The position numbers and the translations under genes are program-made. The notes beneath the pieces are model-generated. The model saw nothing but the letters and a program-made list of their open reading frames with translations. It was not told the DNA's origin and searched no databases. DNA of 64,000 nt from Diphasiastrum complanatum. Taxonomy: Eukaryota; Streptophyta; Lycopodiopsida; Lycopodiales; Lycopodiaceae. The stretch spans positions 23,479,912 through 23,543,911 of the forward strand of contig CM055093.1 in assembly GCA_029204225.1 (NCBI GenBank), written 5' to 3'. Of the stretch, positions 27,084 to 40,135 are shown in pieces. Every line of letters begins with the position of its first letter. The first letter of the stretch is position 1.

Positions 27084-28885
27084 AGGGCTTCTAGCATGTT
27101 TGCTGATTATACAGCTTTCACATGGAGAAGTTGGCTCAACTTTACTACTAATGATGATGATCTAGGTGGTTGTGATTCCCTTTTGATGTGTTATTCAAGT
27201 CCAATATCAAGTGAAGCTGACAAAGATTCATGGTGGATTGATAGTGGAGCTAGCTCACACATGACTAGTCACAAGGAGTTCTTTACTTCTTTGATCACTT
27301 ATGATGGAGCCAAGAAAGTGATACACATGGTGGTAAGTATGTGATTGAAGGTATTGGTTCAATTCCTATTTGTCTTTCTAGTAATGGAAAAGCAAGACTT
27401 GATGGTATTCTTTACATTCCTTCACTTTCAAAGATTTTGTTAAGTGTTGGTCAAATGATAGAGAAAGGATAAATGGTAAAGTTTGGTGGTGATGCTTGTT
27501 TCATTACAAAGGAATAAATTTTGGTTGCTAGGGGAAATAGACAAGGTAGACTTTTCAAGCTTGATGCTTTTGTTATGGCTAACAAAAAGGATGGAATGGA
27601 AAGGGAGATTGGTCTCAACTTTCCAAGGTTCCCTTTTAGCATCAATAAGATTGGTGGATCTTATGTAAAGTCTAAAAAGCTTCCTTATGGTAGATCTAGG
27701 TCGAGATCTAATATGCTTCTTGAAGATGTCCATCTTTGTGCTAACTTGGCTAGCTATGAGGATAATGATGGTTCTTCAATGGTTCGTCATGGCAAGTGCA
27801 AGCATGGAAAAGGTAAGGAAAGAGCTAACTTCATCAATGGAGGTGGTGAAGGTTCTTGCTTGGAAAAGTTGTTGCTAATGATTTCTTTGATTATATGGGA
27901 AAACATGTTGCTAAGTGCACGCATGAAGGATTTGGTTCTTTTGCATTTCTTTGTAATGATCACAAGAAAGTCATTTGTACAACAAGTGGAGTCACATGGT
28001 TTCATACAGCGCGTAGATCAAATGGTTCTCTCATGAGACTTGGTCAGGGAGTTAGTCACAAGTCAAGAAGAAGAGAAGTACCTGAAGAGTTCAAAGTATG
28101 ATGTGCTTTGAATGATGTCATTGTGAATGACAATGAGGAGGAATCATTATCATATGAGTCATTACCTAAAACATTGAGGATAAGTTCTTGTTTGAAAAAA
28201 GAGAGTAGTTCAACCATCCTCATGTTGAAGTTACTAATCATTTTTTTCATGGCTTCTAATGTTTTTGAGATTTCTACTTATTATGATGCAATCATTAAGG
28301 GGGAGCCTTATGAAGGAAATAGCAATGGAAGACTGGTTCTTGGAAAGATCCAAGGCATGGATCTCACATCTCTTCATCAACTCAAAGGATTTTGTGATTG
28401 TGAATTGATCACTCATGATCAAGATGGCAAAAGGTTGGGGGGAGAAGACTACATGGAGCAAATCGAAAGACATTTTCTTCAAGGCAAGGGAGATCTCATT
28501 GGTGAGCTTATTGAGGTTTGTTATGGACTCAAGAGGGCTGGATTTATTAGGTTTGATACTCATCTTCACCTACTCTTTTTCATGTTGGATGGAAAGTTTG
28601 GAATCTATCTTTTGATTTATGATGGTGGCATTATTTTCACTAACCTTTGTGGAAATTCGAGATCAAGCGTTGATGAGATCTCGTTGGATCTAGGTCATAT
28701 GTTTGAGAGGGAGTAATTCCAAAGGTTCAGGTCTGAAGATATTCATATCTTTGATATCTTTGATGTTCAAGATAAAGGTAAGCAAGTGGAAGCGATTCAC
28801 TTTGCTTTACTCACATGTTTTGGAGAATCTTCTTGTGTAGATGATGCTATGCAAGTGGATGTTGAAATTTCACAATTCTAGCTTG
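27084..28885 (+). pseudogene. copia-2 pol remains: protease, unassigned middle, degenerate RT
   Basis: Resumption of the copia element whose Gag is at 20.8 kb. The frame 27096-27344 has DSWWIDSGASSHMTSHKEFF, an intact-looking copia protease site. The next few hundred bases continue the protease-integrase spacer (LYIPSLSKILLSVGQM) with stops. About 27.6-28.1 kb gives frames I cannot assign. The frame 28108-28716 ends in a degenerate RT: GKGDLIGELIEVCYGLKRA, then IYLLIYDGGIIFTN where YVDD is expected, then LDLGHMFE. The catalytic aspartates are lost. Gag and pol parts are separated by 5.7 kb of other elements. Confidence 0.7.
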
Positions 28886-31150
28886 ACCTTTTTTGGTCAC
28901 ATGCATTGTAATTGGCAAGAAGGCCATGTAAATATATGCCACACGTGCCAAGTCACATAGGATGCTTTCGAAAGACTTCATTCCTCAAATTACATTGTGA
29001 TAGCATCTTTGAAATGAGTCCAAAGTATGCTTAGATAATCTAGAGAAATTCTAGAGCTAAAAATAGCATGTTTTACATTGTTTGTGGATCTTGAGATCTT
29101 GACCCCATATTAGGGTGGATCCAATGACCTCTTAGGTTAGATGTTAGGGTTAGGTTATAATAAGAACAAAGATGTCGTAAAACATTCAGATCCAAGCTTG
29201 AAATGTATAAATGCATGATGGGATCTCCATCCAAATATGAAGAAAATTTGAGTTTTTCAACATCTATCAACATTGTCTTTTGGTGGCGAGTTCTAGATAT
29301 TGGATGTGAGTGATTTTTTGCATTAATTACTTGATTTGGAAGGTACTGAAGTTGTTTATAGGTTTGAGAAGCTTTCTACACTTTACTTTAGTGTATTTGA
29401 TCAAATCTATGTGCCTATTGTGGAGTTAAATGCCAAATTAGCTAGTTTTGGTAACTAGTCTCGATTCTAGCTCATAGTTTGGATCTAGATCTTTGATTTG
29501 TGCATTATCCATCACTTTTAGAATGAATGGGATTGAATTTGCTGTAAAATTTTGCCATAGTATCATATCCTAATCAAAAGTGAGCTTTAGATTTGATTTT
29601 CTCAAGCTTAGATCCTAGATTTGAGTAGTATTGGCTTTGTCCTTGCTACTAGTTGCTAATCTAGTGATTGTATCTCCAAATTTGGTTTCATTTGAGTGAG
29701 AATAGATCAAAGGGAACTTGTTTTTAGCTAACTTATAGCTGTAGAAATTGAGATTGAGTCATTTTCATTCAACCAAACCAAATTAGAAAATTCTTATGAG
29801 TTGAATCTTGGAGTACATGTCTCCTAGTAGATATTTTTATAAGGATTTGAATGCCACCACTCTTTAGAAGTTTAAATCATCCATTTGAGACTTTAATTAG
29901 GTTGTTCTTAGGCTTCTTAAGGTCCTAAAGTATATCTTTTAGGTTCAGATTGTTACGGCCATATTCGGTTAAGGACTTGAAATAGTCCTAATATGGTAGA
30001 CCGGCCCTCCAGTGTTCGAGATTATTGGTCACACCTAGATTATATTCCACATCGAGGCTTGTGGTGACTGATGACCCAGACACTCTAATTAAGACATGTG
30101 GAGTAGTGCATGTACGTGTGACTGATATAGGAAGGAAGAATGCATGAAGAGCTGTGATCTATTTATAGTTGACCTACATGGGAATTGCATGGGTTCATGC
30201 ACAGGATCCTACTCTCTATATATTGAGGTAGTGACTGTTCCGTCGATGACTTTGGTCTAGGTTACTAGTTGAGCTCTTCTCCTCTTGCTATCACATGGCA
30301 TGGCTTGGGGGCTAGATCCAGGAGGATTCTCCAGGAGGGATCTAGGATTGGTTGGGTGGTTTTGCTCCATAGTCTCTCTTGTGTTTTCCTATCCTCATCT
30401 TAGGGGTTTCTCCCTTATGGATTTTTTGTTTGTTCAAGCAACTTTAACGAAGTAATACTTAAGCTAGTGTAGTAAAAAAGGAAGTAGCCTAGCATTTATT
30501 TGTGTCAATGTAGCTTTCAGAGCCTTCGCTAATAAATTTTTTGGGTGACCGAAAAATTTAAGGGAGGAAGAAAATGAGACACATGAGTAGATAAATGTGA
30601 TAGTGTTGTGTAATTTGGATGGTTAAATAATTCATGTATAGAAATTGCATAGCACCGGTTTCTTAAATTCATTAAGTGAATTTTGAATATCTATAGGACC
30701 ATGAGTTGACCCTATTTGCTAATGGAAATTGTGAAAAGAACGAGAATGACATTTGGTTCACATTTGTATAGTAAAAAACTTATTCCTAAGAGTTGTAACT
30801 CTCAGATGGTAGGAATTCGGGATGGATAGTACCAACCAGATGGGTTATTTTATGTGACAGAAATACCATGTGCAAATTTTTGTTGAATCACAAATTTGGC
30901 AATGGATTATTGTGATCCATTAGGAACAAATATGAGAGTACTCTAGTATTTGGTGGAATAGACATGTGCATATATGATATAGCTAATCCAGATGGAGTTT
31001 TTGAGATCTCAAGAATATTGGATAATGCGGTTTAAGATCTTTTTGAAGATCGGATCCTATATATGGATATAGGATGGTCAGATAATCTTTTTGATATTCG
31101 GTTGAGCAGATCTAAAAGCAAAGAACTTTCTTGGAGAGAAAACTGTTGGT
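28886..31150. other. Unassigned, retroelement-derived intergenic DNA
   Basis: No coding frame of note. The stretch 29950-30512 starts TGTTACGGCC, has a TATA-like CTATATATTG near 30216 and is followed by a purine-rich leader, so it could be an old LTR. The next bases only partly resemble a primer-binding site (TCAGAGCC retained), and no partner copy was found. Confidence 0.4.
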
Positions 31151-34100
31151 ATGGGACATCACATCATTACCCACATTTGTGATGCTGTTACACCCAGACA
31201 GGCATGGGATGTGCTAAAGGAGCAGTTCGAGACATCAAATCCTTCAAAAATCATGTTTTTGAAGTCAAAGTTGAATAGTGTCCGCATGGAGCAAGGAGAG
31301 CACATTCAGACGTACATGACCAGAATCAAGACAATGAGGGATGAACTGCATTCTATTGGTGAGTGCATACGTGATGTGGAGCTGGTGCACAATGCATTGT
31401 GCGGCATTGCAGAACCCTATTAGATGTTTGTGAGCAGAATAACATCAAGAGAAAGATTGCCAACCTTTGACAAGCTCACAGGAATCTTGATGCAGGAAGA
31501 GCAACGACGAGAAATGGTGAAAGCTAGACGTCAACATACTAACGATCAGGCACTTGCGACATGCCAAAAACAAGGCAACGGCAAGGGCAAGAAGAAGTCT
31601 AAGCAACAATTTTCCAAGTCTCAGGAGGATGAAGGATCTTCCAATAAGACTAAGAAGAAAGGCAAGTGCTTTCATTGTGGTAAAAAGGGCCATTGGAAGA
31701 GTGAATGTCGCAAATTCCTAGCGGAACAAGACAAGGGAAATCAAAACAAGCAGATAACTTTGTCGATGAGGGTGAGATTGAAGACTCTAGCATCTTCATA
31801 TCCGCATTGTCATCTAATCAAGATGATCAAACGTGGTATATTGACTCGGGAGCTACAAGACACAAGATAGGTAACAAGAATTGGTTCAGTAGCTTCAAAG
31901 TATTGGATAATGGAACGTCTGTTTCACAAGCAGATGGTGAGGTGTGCAGGATCAAGGGGATAGGCACCGTTTCAATCCAACTACCTGATGGCAAAAGCAG
32001 GATGATCAAGGAGGTACTTTACGTACCAGGTTTGAAGAAAAATCGACTTTCTGTTGGAGTCATTACTGGTCAAAAGTTGAAAGTAGAATTTGCCCATGAT
32101 CGTTGCTTTGTGAAGGATGTGAACCAAAAGTTTAAAGTTATTACGGATGGAGTAAGGGAGCCCAATACAAAATTGTACAGGTTGAATGCTACAATCGAGG
32201 CAACATGGACTTGTGTGATCCATTCCATCGCAAACTGAGTTGTGGCATAAGAGGCTTGGTCACTTAAACTTGGGAAGCCTCAGTTTGATGAGAAAATTGG
32301 AGATGGTAACAAGATTGCCTACTATAGAAGACCACTTGAAATCGATGTGCGAATCATGTGTATATGGGAACCAGCATCGAGAGAAGTTCAATAAAGGTGG
32401 TGTTGCAAGGGCAAAGAACATCCTGGATTTGATCCACACAGATTTATGCAGGCCTATGAGGACCATGTCCTTAGGTAAAACCTTCTATTTCATGACCTTT
32501 ATTGATGATATGTCACATAAGACGTGGATCTTCTTAAAGAAGAAATCAGATGCATTTGACAATTTCAAGAGCTTCAAAGCATTGGTCGAAAATCAGACAG
32601 GTAGGAAGATCAAAGTCCTAAGATTACATAGTGGAGGTGAGTACAAGTCTAATGACTTCAATGATCTTTGTGATAAATGTGGGAGTAAAAGACAATTTAT
32701 GCAAGCTCATACTCCTGCTCTCAATGGTGTAGCTGAGCGCAAGAATCATACGATTGTGGAAAGTGCCAGATCTATGCTAGCTGAGATGAAACTACCAAAA
32801 GATTTTTGGTCAGAAAAGCATGCAATACGACAGTCTATCTTCAAAATAGAAGTCCTACCATTGCCATACCAAAGATAACACATGAGGAAGCATTCACGAA
32901 GAAGAAGCCAAAGGTGAACCACTTGCGAGTCTTTGGATGTAAGGCCTTTGTACACATTCCTAAGGAAGAGAGACGTAAACTTAATGTAAAAGCTATCAAG
33001 TGTATATTCCTAGGATATGATGATCGTGTGAAGGGCTATAGATGTTTTGATCTAGTGGAAAACAAAATCCATGTAAGTCGTGATGTTATCTTTGATGAAT
33101 CCAAGATGTATGAAGACGAGGATGCTGAGAAAATAGATACATCCAGTGGGAAAGATGGTATAGTGAGGATACCTCCTGATGACGATCCATTCATTGACCT
33201 TCCAAGTGATGAGCATGAGGATACATCTCAAGATACTACTACTCAACCCCAAGAAACAGGTTGGAGAGGTAGAGATAAACCTTTTGGTGCAAGAAGGATT
33301 GAAGTTGCAGGTGACAAACGCAAGGAGAAGGATGTACCGTGGGATACATTTTCACCAGGAAGCCGATCACCTGACATGAAGCTCCCTAAGTGGTTTGAGA
33401 GATTGTTGGAGAGCCGCGACATGGATGACTTTCCAGGATCATCTAGCCAAGGAGAGCTACGAAGATCAACAAGAGAGAAGACGCAACCTGAAAGGTATGA
33501 AGCAAATTATGCTCTCTTATCTAGCATTATTCAAAGCAAAGAACCTTCAAATTTGGGTCAAGGCCATGGGAGAGGAGATGGAGTCAATTGCTAAGCATAG
33601 CACATGGGACTTAGTAGACCCACCAATTGGCAAGAAACCCATTGGTTGCAAATGGGTATACAGGACTAAGTATCATGCAGATGGAAGTATAGCAAAGCAC
33701 AAGGCAAGATTGGTGATCAAAGGATATGCACAAAGTAAAGGCATTGACTATGAGGAGACCTTTGCGCCAATATGTAAGTGGAATACTCTACGTCTACTTG
33801 TTGCTTTAGCTTCACACTTTAGTTGGCCTTTGCATCAGATGGATGTGAAATCTGCTTTTCTAAATGGTGAGGTAGAAGAAGAGGTGTTCATGGATCAATC
33901 TGAAGGCTTTGTAGCGAAGGGACATGAAAATAAAGTATGTCACTTGAAGAAAGCGCTTTATGGTCTTAAACATGCATCACGTGCATGGTATAGCAGGATT
34001 GATGCCTACTTTTGTTCAAAGGGGATGGTGAGAACACACTCTGATCCAAATCTATATGTCTTATGCTTTGATAGTATGGTTGCTTTGATTGCTCTTTATG

Positions 34101-35040
34101 TTGATGACTTGATTATTACGGGAAATAATCAAGAGATGATAGATATGATCAAGAAAGATCTCATGGAACAATTCGAGATGACAGATCTCAGCTTGATGCA
34201 TTATTGCCTTGGAGTAGAGGTGTGGCAAAAAAGACACAAAGTGGGTTTAACACAGGTGAAGTATGTCAAAGAGTTGTTGCACAGCTTTAGGTTGCAGGAT
34301 TGGAAACTAGTGAATACTCCCATTGAACCAGGTAAAAAGCTTTCTAAGCTTGATGAGTCACAGCCATTTGATGCTACGCTGTATATGCAGTTAGTAGGGA
34401 GCTTGATTTACCTTACCACGACTAGACCAGATATATGCTATGTTGTTGGCATTTTAAGTCAGTTTATGGCAGCACCTACGGAAACACATTGGAAGGCAGC
34501 TAAACGCATTTTGCGTTATGTGAAAGGCACTTCAGATTATGGCTTGATTTACAAGAAGAATGATGGGTTACCTGAGTTGTGTGGTTATGTGGATGCGGAT
34601 TGGGGAGGTGACTATGATGATTGTAGATCCACCACAGGGTATGTATTCTAGTTTTGTGGTAGTTGCTTTTCCTGGTCTAGTAAGAAGCAAAGTACAATTG
34701 CTCCATCCACCACAGAAACAAAGTATAAGGCAATGTGTAGTGCAGCACAGGAAGCTATATGGTTGAGACAAATCTTGGAAGAAGTTGGCATGAAGTAGAA
34801 AAATCCCACGACATTACATATCGACAGTCATAGTGGCATTCAGCTAGCAAAGAATCGAGTGTTCCATGCGAGAACCAAACACATTGAGATTGTTTATACG
34901 TGAGAGGCTGCTGAGTCGTGAAATTCATGTTGTTCATTGTAGCACAGAAGAACAACTAGCTGATATTTTCACTAAGCCACTTGTTGGAAAAAAGTTTGAT
35001 AAGTTTAGGTCAAAGCTTTATGTACTTAAAGTTTGTTGAT
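31151..35040 (+). pseudogene. Nearly full-length Ty1/copia polyprotein (copia-1): Gag, protease, integrase, RT, RNase H
   Basis: Gag spans 31151-31750 with one in-frame TAG at 31421 and a knuckle C-F-H-C-G-K-K-G-H-W-K-S-E-C. Protease (31705-32238) has TWYIDSGATRH. Integrase (32240 on) has the LWHKRLGHLN zinc-finger start, LIHTDLCRP, then LRLHSGGEY where the catalytic Asp is replaced, and GVAERKN with the Glu. The RT frame 33395-34651 is open for 418 codons with CKWVYRTKYHADGS, QMDVKSAFLNGEV, KALYGLK and LYVDDLIITG, followed by RNase H GYVDADWGGD. At least three frameshifts and several stops (34651, 34797, 35036) remain, so the copy is dead but fairly young. The Gag N-terminus is missing or unrecognisable. 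Confidence 0.93.
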
Positions 35041-35116
35041 TTTAAAGCTATGTATATGACTATAAAAAAAGTAGACTCTACTTTAAGGGAGAGAGTTCGA
35101 ATTAAAGTAGAATCAA

Positions 35117-35369
35117 TGTGTTACTGTACTATGGGTCCTATCAGTTAATAAGGATCAATTGGCCTTGCCACGAGGCAAGTCGACGGGACACGCATCCCGC
35201 CAACGGCAACCTGGGTCATGCATGGGTTGCCTGAGTGAACAACTATATGTACAGTGTAATTTCATTTTGAGAGATACAGTTGCTATGTGAGCTTGTTGTG
35301 AAGTGTTCCTGTTCAAAGCAAATTCTAAGTGACTAGTAGTTAGTTTTTACATTATTTGTAAAGCTAACA
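35117..35369 (+). mobile_element. Candidate 3' LTR of copia-1
   Basis: A polypurine tract, TTTAAGGGAGAGAG (about 35082-35095), follows the end of RNase H. The following segment starts TGTGTTACTG and ends GCTAACA, in keeping with TG...CA ends. No 5' LTR copy was found upstream of 31.1 kb, so the borders are a guess. Confidence 0.45.
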
Positions 35370-35780
35370 GTTGAAACCATTGGTTAAACTTGTTAGGGTA
35401 TTTGGAGAGAGATATAGATCCAAATCCCTCTATGGTATCTTATAAATTACAAATCGAAAATTCTTAAAAACTATTTCTCTTTTAATTTGAACCTCTACGT
35501 TTTAGAAATTTTTAAAATACAAGACAATTGAATTGAGATCATATAATTCCTTCTAGTGTAGAACTAAGTTATGAATGAATAATAAAGTTATATGAATTTA
35601 TACTTCCATTTCAGTTTTGTGAATATTGCTCAGAATCAATCAATGTTTCAGTTGATTAAGTGGAATTTAAACTTCATAAGCCCGAATGATTATCTCTATT
35701 TGATAGTTGATTATGGAGAGTAATATTTCTATCACCCAAGATAAGATATTTTATGATTTTAAGGAAAAAGTCCAGTTTGT
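35370..35780. other. AT-rich spacer between copia elements
   Basis: No recognisable feature. It separates copia-1 from the next pol fragment. Confidence 0.5.
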
Positions 35781-38579
35781 AATAATATTGGATACTCTGA
35801 GGTATGGACATTGCAGCCATTACTAGATAAGCGAAAGATTGTACAATGCAATTGGGTATACAGGCTGAAGTATGGTTCGAATGGAAATAAAAGTATAAAG
35901 CCAGACTTGTAGAGAAGGGTTTTTCTCAAAAATATGGTATCAACTATGTTGAGACCTTCTCTCCAGTCGTGAAACATTCGTCCCCACGCCTACTGTTTGC
36001 ATATGCAGCTACTTATGATCTCAGGATTCACATCGTGGATGAAAAGACATCGTTCTTACATGGTGATCTAGACGAGAAAGTCTATATGGATCAACCTCCA
36101 GGCTAGATCTCGAACTCACTTCCTACTTATGCATGCAGAATGCATAGGAGTATCTACGGTCTGAAGCAATCAGCGCGAAATGGTATCAGAAGAAAGATCA
36201 AGCCCTGAAATCCTTAGGATTCAAGCCACTAATGACTGATTCCAATGTTTATGTAGGAATTACAGATGGAAAGATCATCATTGTAGCTGTATACGTGGAT
36301 GACACTTTGATATTCTGCAAAAGTGAAGAGCTTATTGCTGAGGTGAAGTATGACATCTCGAAATATTTCGAGATTGCAGACCTAAGAGAAGCCAGATGTT
36401 ATCTTGGCTTACAGATTGATAGAGACAATGACGAAGAGAAATTGTACCTTCATCAGTCCAAATATAACCAAAAAATCCTAGAAGATTTCGGGATGATGAA
36501 TTGCAAAGGAGCAAATACTCCAATGCTTGCAAGAACAATCATGACAAACTTTTGAAGACTGAAGAAGAAAGAGAATTGATGCAACATACACCATACATGA
36601 AGCTAATCGAATCACTAATGTATTTCGCAGATAACACACGCCCTAACATTGCTTATGCCATTTTACAAGTAGAGGTGAGGAAGTCCTCCAGATCCAAGGT
36701 AGAGCCTCCAAATGTCCTCCAAGCAACCTGCAAGCTTCAAGATGCTCCCCAACTCCAAGCTAGGATGCCTCCACCTGCAAGTAAGGATCTGCAAGCCTCC
36801 AAGGATCTCTCCTCCACGTGTGTCCCTACTCTTTAAACTTATCTTTATAACAAGTTGGCCTCAAGTATTCACCACCCAACCATAGCTAGATCCAAGCTCC
36901 AAGCAAGACCTATCTAGCACCCCCTTGCTAACCATAAACAAATCACAAGCATACCACATTACTCCATAGCATACTCAAGATCCAAACCCTACTTATGTCC
37001 CATACCATAAGCAAGATCCACACCTCAAACATACTACCACAAGAAAGCACTCTACACACTAGTAGCAACACTAGAGCATAAGCCAAGCAAACAAGAGAGA
37101 TCTCTCTCCCCCAATGGGTGCCCTACTACCCTCATATAGATGGCCCATGGACCCCTCCAATGCACTATGGAGTTCCATGCTCATCCAATGAGAGAGAGAG
37201 AAGCCTAGGGGAGTTAAATAATCTCCAAGAGCCTCCATAGGCTTATGGAATGTCAAGAGACTCCTTCCATAACCTATGACTCTTTGAATGCCTTTCTTGT
37301 GGGAGTTGGGAACTCAATGGACACTTTAGAAGGGCGCCCTCCTACTAGGTCCCATTGCCCAAGTTGTGCAAGTATACTTTGGTCCTAGACCAATAAAGTG
37401 ATATGGTTCAAGGTGGAGGCCCAAGGTTTAGAAAAAATAGTCAAATAATGACTTTCTAACACCTCTCTAGGTTCCATACCTCCATCCAAGGCATAGACAC
37501 CTACCTGTCCTTAACCAAAGACACTAGTACCTTAATCTAAGACACCTACCCTTAATACTAAGGGTACCTCTTATCCAAGGGTCACGTGACTCCATACCTC
37601 CAACTAAGGTATAGTCACTTGCCTGTCCTTATCCAAGGGCACATACCCTTAATCCTAAGGGTACCTTGCCATTTAGCCCCCAACACTAAATGGACTATTA
37701 GGGGTCTGAAGTACTGCTAGTTACATAGGTATGTAACATGCCATGTTCAGGATGAGTCAGTTCAGTACGAATCCAGGCTCGACTCATTGGAAGATTGCGA
37801 AGCGAATCTTGTAGTACCTTTAATTAACGAAGGATTTTGGATTGTGTTATTCTCGTGATGCAGGATTCCAGATGCTTTCCTATAGTGATGCTAGCTGGGC
37901 ATCTCTCAAGGACGACTGCAAAAGTGTCTCAGGAGGGCATACCATCGCAGCAGGAGCAACAATTCTCTGGGTCAGCAAAAAGCTGACCATCGTAGCTCAG
38001 TCATCCTGAGAAGCAAAATACGTAGCAGTAGCAAAGATGGCCAATGAAATCACTTGGATCAAATAGTTCCTTGACGAACTAGGTGAAACAAGGAATGAGC
38101 CTCTGATTTTGCAGATGGACAATACATCCGCAATACACCTGACAAAGGATCCCGTGTTTCACTCAAGGATAAAACACATTGCAATAAAGTACCACTTGAT
38201 AAGGGATCTGATAAAAAAGAAGAAGCTGCAGACTACTTTCATTGGAACGAAGAAGATGGTTGCTGACATCTTCACAAAGGCCTTAGACAAAGGTTTGTTC
38301 GAGAAACAGAGGAGCAGTCTTGGAGTCATAAAGCTACCATGCTTTGAGAGGGAGTTGAAAAAACAAAGTGTTTCTATTACCAAAGCTTTGCTAGCTCTCT
38401 ACTCCCAACCTGATGAATATCTTGAAAACGAAGACCTCGAAGACGAAATGTTCGTGAACAACACGAACAACATGAGAAGGTCAAACAACGCGAAAGGAAA
38501 ATATTCGCGACACCCGAAGGTCGAATACTTTCGACACCTCACGCACGAAAGGACCGAGAAGATCAAAGAAGTACCCTAA
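35781..38579 (+). pseudogene. Ty1/copia RT-RNase H fragment (copia-3), split by an insertion
   Basis: RT begins near 35790 (CNWVYRLKYGSNG, then GFSQKYGINYVETFSPVVKH). Stops lie at about 36104, with a frame change before SIYGLKQS. The frame 36232-36555 holds AVYVDDTLIF and CYLGLQIDRD. Sequence is co-linear with copia RT to 36661, resumes at 37738 and continues through RNase H (MQMDNTSAIHLTKDPVFHSR, MVADIFTKAL) to a TAA at 38577-38579. The last frame, 38109-38579, extends ~60 codons beyond the usual RNase H end with a charged Asn/Lys/Arg-rich tail. No 5' half of the element is present. Confidence 0.88.
36662..37737. mobile_element. 1.08 kb insertion of unknown type inside copia-3, flanked by ATGCCAT
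   Basis: The seven-base word ATGCCAT occurs at 36655-36661 and 37738-37744. The copia reading frame and its alignment continue across the two flanks as if one copy plus the insert were absent. Those are the marks of insertion with a target-site duplication. The insert has no long frame, no clear LTR or long TIR, and no poly(A) tail. Its right part (37470-37680) holds imperfect repeats of a CTAAGGGTACC/CTTATCCAAGGG type. Only the first few terminal bases are weakly complementary (TTTACA and TGTAAC). Confidence 0.7.
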
Positions 38580-39065
38580 AGTACAAATCCCTGATATGAT
38601 ATGATGACGTCAACAGGAGAGCATTAGGACATGCCTAATCCGCCGCTCTTGTAATTTGAGATTAGTCTTAGATTGTTTAATCTATCTAAAATTTTGTAAG
38701 TAGGATTCACAGAGATCTAAGAAGTTCGCTAATAAGCGAGACACTATTCATGAGAGAACATCACTTTCTCTCATGCCAATGCGCTGTGTGGGTCTGTCAC
38801 AGAGTGCTTAAAACCAAGAGGATCCATAGATGATATTGTGGCTAATATGCACATATCATTCTAAATTGTCTGATCTTGATTGAATTATTGTCTGCTTATT
38901 GTTCATATATCTCATTCGATTTGTTTTATCTTTTTTGCACATTGGTTCAATCTTGTTGAATGCTGAATTAACTTAAACATAGGTCAGCAGTGTCTGTCTA
39001 CATTCTAGAGGATTGTAGTAATGATATAATAGGCAGTGACCAGCAATCATATCCGACCTCCATCC
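38580..39065 (+). mobile_element. Probable LTR/3' end of copia-3
   Basis: Non-coding sequence directly after the RNase H frame. It has the position and length expected of a 3' LTR and abuts the opposed Gag of the next element near 39.07-39.12 kb. Ends and partner copy are not identifiable. Confidence 0.35.
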
Positions 39066-39069
39066 GAAT

Positions 39070-39440
39070 TCATTCGCGTTTCATTCGCTTCGTTTCGTGA
39101 TTCGCATCACACTCTTGAAGTGTTGTTGGATTCATAGCTTTAAAAGAATCCCAAGCTTCCTTGGCTGATGTGCAAGAGGCTACCTCCTTCAAGAAGTCAT
39201 CAGTAACATTCATTTTCATGCAATGAAGTGCTAGTCTTGCCTTCTTCTTGTATCTATCCAACTTTTGTCCTCCAAGAGGCTCATCCTCTTCATCTAGGAC
39301 AATATCAAAGAGATTTTGGAGCACTAAGAGTGACTCCATTCTCACTTTCCAAATTGAGTAGTTTGTAGAATTCAACCTCTCACTAGATCCAAGAAGGAAT
39401 CCACCAATGGTTCCCTTATTCCTAATGACTTGTACTTGAT
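39070..39440 (-). pseudogene. copia-2 Gag fragment, minus strand
   Basis: The frame contains LNSTNYSIWKVRMESLLVLQ and ALHCMKMNVTDDFLKEVASC, clearly the same family as the Gag at 20769-21344. It breaks off after AKEAWDSFKA near 39118, where copia-3-derived sequence begins. Codons for the N-terminal part continue upstream to ~39440 without a Met at the equivalent position. Confidence 0.85.
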
Positions 39441-40135
39441 TGTACTTCTTGGCTCTCCCTCAATTCTTTTCCAAAATTGCCTCACTATCAACTCACTTGA
39501 TGTTCACAAAGACACAAGTGGCAAGACCCCCTTGATCTTGATTCAAAAGAACATTTTTTGGAATTGATTTGGTCCTAGAAACTCACAAATGTTTCACTTT
39601 TCTTGATCACCTCAAATTTGACTTCTAGCCCTCTCAATGGACTTATAGCCATAGTTCTTACACTCCCTCATAAAGATGAAATGAAGATTAGATGAGAATC
39701 TATCAAGGACATATCAAATCAAGTCAATTTTGACTATTTTTGGACAAGAAATGGCTTAAAACTTACACCTTTTTCTTGATGGTTCTTCAAGACCTATAAA
39801 ACACTGCCTCAATTAATTGGATTGAATGACACAAACTCAAATCCAATCAATGGCATGCAAACATTGATGCTTTTTCCTTGATCTAGCATCAAGAAATTCA
39901 TTAAGATCTATTACAATGAGTTTTTTTTATGGACCTAGCAAAAAGGGAAATTACTTTTGGGTGTAGGCATGTCCACACATGTGAACAGTACGAAATCAGC
40001 CCCTGATCACTTTTGAGCCACAAATTTCCATCCAAACATCCGATTTCTACTTGGCCCTCAAATACTAGCTTTTTAGATAAAAAAACTTGCTAATTTGGGA
40101 TTGTACACAAGATTAATGATTGACTCTTGTAGCTC

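Noticed and set aside
28108-28716. Novel 202-codon gene
   Set aside because: Its C-terminal half aligns by eye with copia RT (YGLKRA, IYLLIY, IIFT, LDLGHMFE), so it is a degenerate pol remnant.
29950-30512. Solo LTR
   Set aside because: It starts with TG and has a TATA-like box, but no partner, clear end or good primer-binding site was found; left as unassigned.
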